DNA from: Candidatus Sulfotelmatobacter sp.
Lineage (GTDB): Bacteria; Acidobacteriota; Terriglobia; Terriglobales; Acidobacteriaceae
Direction of reading: 5' to 3'
DNA length: 12,187 nt
Assembly (NCBI GenBank): GCA_030040725.1
Contig: JASHTD010000554.1
Coordinates: forward strand, 1-12,187
Positions 7,553 through 12,187 of the stretch are shown in pieces. The notes beneath the pieces were generated by a model that searched no databases, was not told the DNA's origin, and saw nothing but the letters and a program-made list of their open reading frames with translations. How positions within the stretch are numbered: position 1 is the first letter of the stretch; each line of letters begins with the position of its first letter. Both the position numbers and the translations under genes were made by a program.

Positions 7553-9245
7553 GCTTCGTGTCGTTAACATTCGCATCGCCGCAGGCAAGTGCGGCCCGCG
7601 TAGGAAAAGTTTCCCTTTGCGAGGCCGGTTTCTTCTCGTTCTCGTCGTCGTGATCGCGGGATCTGTCGCGTTCGGCGAAGACAACCCGCCCTCTGCGTTC
7701 TCTGCAAAGATCGACGTTCGATCGGAAGATCTGCTCATTCAGCCGCCGACGGCGAACTGGTCCTCGTACAATGGCGATTATTCCGGACGGCGCTACAGTT
7801 CGCTTCCTGTCATCAACGCAGAGAACGTTGCGACTCTCCGGGCAGAATGGGTTTTTCATGCGAGCAATACCAGCCGGCTTGAGGTGACGCCCCTGGTCGT
7901 AAATGGAATGATGTTCGTGACGGCGGCAAATGATGCAATCGCACTGGACGCGCAGACGGGGCGAGTGGTGTGGCGGCATCCATGGCCGATTTCTGAAGGT
8001 TTGATTGATGATGCGTCGGGACATATAAATCGCGGTGTCGCGGTCTGGCAGGACCGCGTTTACATGGAAACCGACAATGCGCACCTTCTCTGTCTTGATG
8101 CGCGCTCCGGCAATCTAATTTGGAACGTCGCCTACGCGGACTGGAATAAAAACTACGGAGCGACCAGCGCTCCTCTGGTAGTGAAAGACAAAGTGCTGGT
8201 GGGAACCTCCGGCGGCGACGATGGCGTGCGCGGTTTTGTCGCCGCGTTCGATGTGCTCACCGGCAAGCTTGCTTGGCGATTCTGGACAATCCCAGGGCCT
8301 GGAGAATTTGGTTCACGAAGTTGGCCTGGCAAGCTATATCTCCATGGCGGCGGAACTACATGGATGCCCGGGACGTACGATCCGCAGCTCAATACGATTT
8401 ATTGGGGCACCAGCAATCCCGCGCCCGACTTCGAGGGCGGCGTGCGCCCGGGCGATGATCTTTACACCGACTGTGTCTTGGCCCTCGATCCGGATACCGG
8501 AAAGCTGAAGTGGTATTTCCAGTTCACGCCGCATGATTTGTTCGACTATGACGCCGTGGAGACTCCGATCCTCATCGATGCGGTCTATCGTGGCTCGGCG
8601 AGAAAACTGCTGGTTCAGGCGGATCGAAATGGCTTCATCTACATACTCGATCGCATCAACGGAAAATTTCTTTCCGCAACGCCATTTGTCGAAAAGCTGA
8701 ACTGGGCCAAAGGAGTCGACGCGGCGGGCAGGCCAGTGCTGACCGGCATTCAGCCCGCAGCGGAAGGAACGCGCATCTGTCCCGGATATGCGGGCGCGAC
8801 GAACTGGTTTGCGCCCTCCTATAACGAATCCACGCATTCGGTTTATTTCATCGCTCTTGAGGAATGCGAGACGTACTTTTTCAAATCGCAGAGTTTTCGG
8901 GAAGGGCGAGGCTTTTACTCGACTGGGGTGAAGCACATTCCGAGCGAGCCTTCGCAGAAAGTGCTGGTGGCTTTCAATCTGGATTCCGATTCCATCGCCT
9001 GGAAATACCCGCAGGCGGGAAATGGACGCTCTTCCAGCGGAACCATGACGACAGCCGGAGACCTGGTATTTTTCGGTGACGATACCGGCTCGTTTGAGGC
9101 CGTGGAGGCCCGAAGTGGAAAGCCGCTATGGCATTTCAATACTGGGCAGGAGATCAGCGCGTCGCCCATGAGCTACGCAATCGCCGGGAAACAGTATGTG
9201 GCGATTGCGGCTGGCAGTGACGTTTTCAGCTTTGCGTTGCCTTAA
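7536..9245 (+). CDS. PQQ-dependent alcohol dehydrogenase-like quinoprotein, exported
   Basis: 569 residues forming a type I quinoprotein beta-propeller without a fused cytochrome domain (no CxxCH). Recognisable segments are SSYNGDYSGRRYSSL (76-90), NRGVAVW (165-171), GTTWMPGTYDP (273-283, with Trp276, the residue that stacks on PQQ), GTSNPAP (291-297, with metal ligand Asn294), TPHDLFDYDA (331-340) and DRNGFIYILDRINGK (363-377). Asp337 is the catalytic Asp. Asp339, two residues later, matches the extra Asp of lanthanide-dependent XoxF/ExaF enzymes. Two departures are visible: the adjacent-cysteine disulfide before NRG is missing (DASGHI instead), and the metal-ligand Glu of GGExGVRG is Asp228. 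The hydrophobic signal (about 32-47) follows a long basic N-terminus. Starting at the in-frame TTG at 7617 would give a more ordinary signal peptide. It may be one of the acidobacterial quinoproteins suspected to lack PQQ. The family is sure, the activity is not. Confidence 0.88.
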   Translation: MPSRFRLRVVNIRIAAGKCGPRRKSFPLRGRFLLVLVVVIAGSVAFGEDNPPSAFSAKIDVRSEDLLIQPPTANWSSYNGDYSGRRYSSLPVINAENVATLRAEWVFHASNTSRLEVTPLVVNGMMFVTAANDAIALDAQTGRVVWRHPWPISEGLIDDASGHINRGVAVWQDRVYMETDNAHLLCLDARSGNLIWNVAYADWNKNYGATSAPLVVKDKVLVGTSGGDDGVRGFVAAFDVLTGKLAWRFWTIPGPGEFGSRSWPGKLYLHGGGTTWMPGTYDPQLNTIYWGTSNPAPDFEGGVRPGDDLYTDCVLALDPDTGKLKWYFQFTPHDLFDYDAVETPILIDAVYRGSARKLLVQADRNGFIYILDRINGKFLSATPFVEKLNWAKGVDAAGRPVLTGIQPAAEGTRICPGYAGATNWFAPSYNESTHSVYFIALEECETYFFKSQSFREGRGFYSTGVKHIPSEPSQKVLVAFNLDSDSIAWKYPQAGNGRSSSGTMTTAGDLVFFGDDTGSFEAVEARSGKPLWHFNTGQEISASPMSYAIAGKQYVAIAAGSDVFSFALP

Positions 9246-9285
9246 TCGCGGGCTGACTTTGATTTTGAACAGGAGGACGAAACCA

Positions 9286-9801
9286 ATGAATTTTATTTCT
9301 ACTCGGCGCGCGTTCGCCACGCGCCTTGCTTCCGTGCTACCGATCTTCGGCATTGCGTCGGCAGCGATTCTTTCAAAAAGCGGATTTGCGCAAACCTCCG
9401 CGGCGCCAAGCGCAAACGGAATCCGAAAATTAAACGACGATGGCAAACCGGCCAGCGAGAAAGAAGTGATCACGCCGATCGTTGAGCGCGACGGCGTGCT
9501 CTACATTTCGGGTATCGGAGCGCACGACTCGCGCGATTCGAAAGAATGGACCATCGAATCGCACACCACAATCGTCATGGACAAAATCAAAAAGGCCGTC
9601 GAAGCCGGCGGCGGATCGATGGACACCGTGCTGCAGGCAAACGTATATCTGGTGAACATCGATCACTGGGATGGAATGCATAAGGTCTTTGCTACGTATT
9701 TTCCTCACGGGGGGCCGGCGCGCACCACGGTTGCTGTGGCTGCACTGCCGGGAAATTCATTGGTCGAAATTAACTGCATCGCCGCAGTAGCCGGCAAGTA
9801 A
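9286..9801 (+). CDS. RidA-family protein with Tat signal, copy 2
   Basis: 171 residues. The N-terminus STRRAFATRLASVLPIFG has a twin-arginine motif followed by a hydrophobic core and an SGFAQT cleavage region, so it is probably exported folded through the Tat system. The mature part is a RidA domain: DGVLYISGIGAH, then PARTTVAVAALP with the catalytic-position Arg, and LVEINCIAAV with the conserved Glu. The Asn equivalent to E. coli RidA Asn88 (Asn in MNKVY of copy 1) is His here (MHKVF). The frame extends upstream to 9196, but AGGAGG lies 9 bases before the ATG at 9286 and the Tat signal begins there, so I used that start. It is 40 bases after the quinoprotein and 30 bases before the PLP enzyme, consistent with one operon. 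The expected role is hydrolysis of imine/enamine released by the PLP enzyme next door; this is inferred from family chemistry. Confidence 0.9.
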   Translation: MNFISTRRAFATRLASVLPIFGIASAAILSKSGFAQTSAAPSANGIRKLNDDGKPASEKEVITPIVERDGVLYISGIGAHDSRDSKEWTIESHTTIVMDKIKKAVEAGGGSMDTVLQANVYLVNIDHWDGMHKVFATYFPHGGPARTTVAVAALPGNSLVEINCIAAVAGK

Positions 9802-9831
9802 CCGGCAAATGACCGGCGAGGAGAAGATTCA

Positions 9832-11094
9832 ATGCGACTCAATTCGAAGTGGAATCGGCGCGGCTTTATCGGCACCGTAGGCATGATTGCCGGCGGCATA
9901 CTGGCGCCGCGCAAGCTTTTTTCACTGAGCCGCGCAGCAGCGCCTGTCAGCACAAAGGTGAACGGCTTCGGCCATACCGGCAATCCCTACGAAGAACTTG
10001 GCGTGACCACCCCGATCAATTGTGAAGGAACCATGACCTACCTTGGCGGCTCGCTACCGCATCCTGAACTGGAAGCGGTCATGACCATGGCTGGGCGGCA
10101 CTTTGTGAACATTCACGAATTAGAAGTCGCGGCGGGAAATCGAATCGCACAAATGCTCAAGCTGCCGGACGGTTATTCGGCGCTGGTGACCTGCGGCGCT
10201 GCCGCTGCGATCGAATGCGGACTGGCCGGCATCCTGACGAGCGGCGACGAGAAATTAATTCGGCAACTGCCGGACGTCAGCGGCATGAAGTCGGAAGTGA
10301 TCATTCAGAAATCGCATCGCAACCCATTCGATCACCAACTGCGTTCCACCGGCATCAAGCTGGTCGAGATCGAAACCGTCGACGAGTTGAGGGCCGCCGT
10401 CAGCGACCGCACGGCGATGATGCATTTCACCAACTTTGCCAATGATGCGGGACAGATCAAAGTCGATGAGTGGGTGAAGCTGGCGAGGCAATTTAACGTT
10501 CCCTGCATGAACGACGCCGCCGCTGACACGCCGCCGGTTTCGCATCTCTGGGATTACGCCAATATGGGTTATGACCTCATCACATTCAGCGGGGGCAAAG
10601 CCATTCGCGGTCCGCAGTGCGCCGGATTGTTGATCGGCCGTCAAGAAATGGTCGCCAATGCGCTGCTGAACAACAGCCCGCACGAGGATACGATTGGCCG
10701 CAGCCAGAAAGTTGGCAAGGAAGAAATCCTTGGCATGGTCAAGGCGCTAGAACTTTTCCTGAATGAAGATCAGGACGCTTTGGCAAAAGAATGGCAGGCT
10801 CGCCTGGAACTGATTTCAGGCGAAATCACGAAAGTTCCCGGCGTCAGCACATCGTTTTTTGTTCCCGACATCGCCAATCACGTCCCGCACATGCGCATCA
10901 CCTGGGATCAAGCACGTATTTCTTTGACTCCCGAGCAAGCGTCAAAGACTTTGCGCGATTCGAAGCCTTCGATTGCAATCAGCGATGGGGAAGGAAAACT
11001 AGGATTGGCTATGAATTCGTTTATGCTGCAGCCCGGCGAAGACAAAATTGTTGCTGCTCAGCTTGTCACGCTTCTGCGCGAGCATTCGGCCTAA
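9832..11094 (+). CDS. SelA/DgaE-like PLP-dependent enzyme with Tat signal
   Basis: 420 residues of the fold-type I PLP family that contains selenocysteine synthase SelA and D-glucosaminate-6-phosphate ammonia-lyase DgaE. Landmarks are INCEGTMTYLGGSLPHPEL at 62-80 (substrate-side loop typical of SelA/DgaE relatives), VTCGAAAAIECGLAG (119-133, cofactor phosphate region), MNDAAADTPP with Asp228 (pairs with the PLP ring nitrogen), and ITFSGGKAIRGPQCAG with Lys256 (Schiff base). The N-terminus has NRRGFIGT followed by a hydrophobic stretch, a twin-arginine signal. Tat export is logical for a protein that must fold around PLP in the cytosol. GAGGAG lies 8 bases before the ATG. No SelB or tRNA-Sec gene is nearby, so a selenium role is unlikely. 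A beta-eliminating ammonia-lyase on an amino sugar acid or hydroxy-amino acid fits best with the RidA and RraA neighbours. The substrate is unknown, and a phosphorylated one is unlikely outside the cytoplasm. Confidence 0.9.
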   Translation: MRLNSKWNRRGFIGTVGMIAGGILAPRKLFSLSRAAAPVSTKVNGFGHTGNPYEELGVTTPINCEGTMTYLGGSLPHPELEAVMTMAGRHFVNIHELEVAAGNRIAQMLKLPDGYSALVTCGAAAAIECGLAGILTSGDEKLIRQLPDVSGMKSEVIIQKSHRNPFDHQLRSTGIKLVEIETVDELRAAVSDRTAMMHFTNFANDAGQIKVDEWVKLARQFNVPCMNDAAADTPPVSHLWDYANMGYDLITFSGGKAIRGPQCAGLLIGRQEMVANALLNNSPHEDTIGRSQKVGKEEILGMVKALELFLNEDQDALAKEWQARLELISGEITKVPGVSTSFFVPDIANHVPHMRITWDQARISLTPEQASKTLRDSKPSIAISDGEGKLGLAMNSFMLQPGEDKIVAAQLVTLLREHSA

Positions 11095-11171
11095 GTGGGC
11101 AAGCCGAGACGAAAGATTGAAGGGGCATGGCGACTACGACAGGCATCGCTGCGAAGATCGAATCGCGCCGT
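11095..11171. other. Convergent intergenic gap without visible terminator
   Basis: This 77-base gap separates the plus-strand PLP enzyme and the minus-strand RraA-family gene, which converge here. A shared terminator would be expected, but I find no GC-rich stem followed by a T-run in either direction. Termination may be Rho-dependent. Confidence 0.4.
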
Positions 11172-12077
11172 TTATTTCTCCGGCATGCGGAGCTTCGATC
11201 CTCTTTTTTCGAGCCACGCGTTGAATTGCTCGATCATTTGCGGCGTCCACCTGTTGTCGATTTCGCCGGGTGTGTATTTGCCTTCGCGCAGCATCATGTG
11301 TCCCCAATCGTCGACCAGATGATCCATTTCCGTATCGTCGGCTACTTTCGCCGCCAATTGTGGCGGAACAAAAGTTACGCCTTCGGGATCGCCAATGGCG
11401 ATGTCGCCCGGCATGACGGTTGCGTCTCCAATGCGGATGGGAACATTGATTCCCGTCAGCATCACGTGCTCCAGCGCAGAGGGATCGACGCCGCGCGTGT
11501 ACACCTGAAATCCTGGAATCTCCCGAATGCCGGTGACATCGCGGACCGCCCCGTCGACAATCAGGCCATTGTGGCTCTTGGCATAGATGGCGGTCGAAAG
11601 ATTGTCTCCCACGATCGTGCCGTAGCGAATTTTGCCGAACAGATCCACAACCAGAACGTCGCCCGGTCTCAGGATGTCGATGATCCAGGAGTTTTCATCT
11701 CCGATGCGATTTTCTTTTTTTCCGTTAGTGCGAATCACCGAATCAACATCCGGCCGCTGCGGCATGAAAACCGCGGTGACCACGCGGCCCACGAGGCGTT
11801 CTCCCGGATTAATCACCTTCCAGCCACCCTCGAACTGGTTTTTGTAGCCCGCATCCTGCAAAACGTCCCACGCTTCGTCGGCGGTAACGTCCTTCAGTCG
11901 CTCCACCACGGAGTCGGGGACATTTGGCCGGCCGTCGGGAAAGCGGTCGCCGTGCCAGTCGGGAGTAAATTCGATGCGTTGTTCTTTCGAAAAAAGATCG
12001 AGTTGTGCGTGGGCCGGCATCGCCAGAGGCGGTGCGAAAGAAAGTACGAGGGCGGCAACAGCGGCAAAGTTGTTCAT
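11172..12077 (-). CDS. Exported RraA-family (HMG/CHA aldolase-like) protein, long form, copy 2
   Basis: 301 residues, longer than the usual 160-230 for the family. The type I signal peptide (1-24, ending PAHA) is followed by a segment of about 45 residues before the core, and there is a C-terminal extension of about 40 residues (from YTPGEIDNRW near 268). The core contains the complete aldolase signature D-X20-R-D: Asp158 in VGDNLS, then IVDGAVRD with Arg179 and Asp180. In characterised HMG/CHA aldolases the Asp residues hold the divalent metal and the Arg assists substrate binding and catalysis. It is therefore a better candidate than copy 1 for a working 2-oxo-acid aldolase or decarboxylase. 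The ATG at 12077 has no clear Shine-Dalgarno sequence. It is convergent with the plus-strand operon and transcribed separately from the candidate promoter at 12129-12157. The true substrate is unknown. Confidence 0.9.
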   Translation of the reverse strand: MNNFAAVAALVLSFAPPLAMPAHAQLDLFSKEQRIEFTPDWHGDRFPDGRPNVPDSVVERLKDVTADEAWDVLQDAGYKNQFEGGWKVINPGERLVGRVVTAVFMPQRPDVDSVIRTNGKKENRIGDENSWIIDILRPGDVLVVDLFGKIRYGTIVGDNLSTAIYAKSHNGLIVDGAVRDVTGIREIPGFQVYTRGVDPSALEHVMLTGINVPIRIGDATVMPGDIAIGDPEGVTFVPPQLAAKVADDTEMDHLVDDWGHMMLREGKYTPGEIDNRWTPQMIEQFNAWLEKRGSKLRMPEK

Positions 12078-12128
12078 AAGAATCTGGAGAAAACTTCGGC
12101 GAAGAAATCTGACTTAGTTGCGACCGTG

Positions 12129-12157
12129 AAAATATCACAGGCGGTCACTGTCGGCAA
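12129..12157 (-). promoter_or_regulatory. Candidate sigma70 promoter for the long RraA-family gene
   Basis: On the minus strand there is TTGCCG at 12157-12152, a 17-base spacer, and TATTTT at 12134-12129. Each hexamer matches four of six consensus positions. The predicted start is near 12122, about 45 bases before the ATG. The remaining bases to the window edge show no gene; an 8-base palindrome TACATGTA lies at 12166-12173. Confidence 0.35.
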
Positions 12158-12187
12158 TCTTCCCTTACATGTAGGACGCTATTGCGA

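Noticed and set aside
6680..7738. Long open frame of 352 codons on the minus strand opposite the IclR gene
   Set aside because: It lies antisense to a clearly conserved IclR protein, has no recognisable domain, and its composition (rich in Arg, Gln, Ser) is typical of a shadow frame.
7410..8084. Minus-strand open frame of 224 codons opposite the start of the quinoprotein
   Set aside because: It is antisense to conserved quinoprotein sequence, shows no family motif and has low-complexity Arg-rich composition.
9196..9285. Upstream in-frame extension of RidA copy 2
   Set aside because: It overlaps the end of the quinoprotein gene; AGGAGG and the Tat signal both point to the ATG at 9286.
12123..12150. 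GTGA/TCAC partial inverted repeat near the promoter of the long RraA gene as a copy of the 5124-5146 operator
   Set aside because: The half-sites are in the opposite order and lack the outer TTA/TAA bases, so it is not the same motif.

Overview
The window looks like a chromosomal catabolic locus from a mid-to-high-GC Gram-negative bacterium, most probably an acidobacterium (Acidobacteriota, Terriglobia/Solibacter type). The main reasons are the roughly 1,200-residue Oar-like TonB-dependent receptor with an N-terminal carboxypeptidase-regulatory domain, the quinoprotein resembling the PQQ-dehydrogenase relatives common in that phylum, and the cytochrome c with a C-terminal heme-binding domain of the type seen in Planctomycetes, Verrucomicrobia and Acidobacteria. 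The taxonomic call is an inference from gene content; no rRNA or tRNA is present. I see no mobile element, CRISPR array or phage gene.

Layout. Minus strand, left part (reading leftwards from 5758): an exported RidA-family protein (5758-5288); a 203-base intergenic stretch with a candidate sigma70 promoter and a 23-base palindrome; a TonB-dependent receptor (5084-1440); 12 bases later a diheme cytochrome c (1427-585); 57 bases later an SMP-30/gluconolactonase-type protein that runs off the left edge (527-1). Plus strand, centre (from 5850): an exported RraA-family protein, an IclR regulator with its own candidate promoter, a PQQ-dehydrogenase-like quinoprotein whose start overlaps the IclR stop, a second exported RidA-family protein with a Tat signal, and a SelA/DgaE-like PLP enzyme with a Tat signal (to 11094). 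Minus strand, right end: a second, longer exported RraA-family protein (12077-11172), convergent with the plus-strand cluster.

How the genes may work together. Every gene except the IclR regulator carries an export signal, so this looks like a pathway in the cell envelope. Family chemistry suggests this order: uptake through the outer membrane (TonB receptor); oxidation of an alcohol or sugar (quinoprotein, electrons perhaps to the diheme cytochrome c); lactone hydrolysis (SMP-30 type); deamination of an amino or hydroxy-amino acid by beta-elimination (PLP enzyme); hydrolysis of the released enamine/imine (RidA x2); and aldol cleavage of a 2-oxo acid (RraA x2), under IclR control. The individual family calls are strong. 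The combined periplasmic pathway and its substrate are inference.
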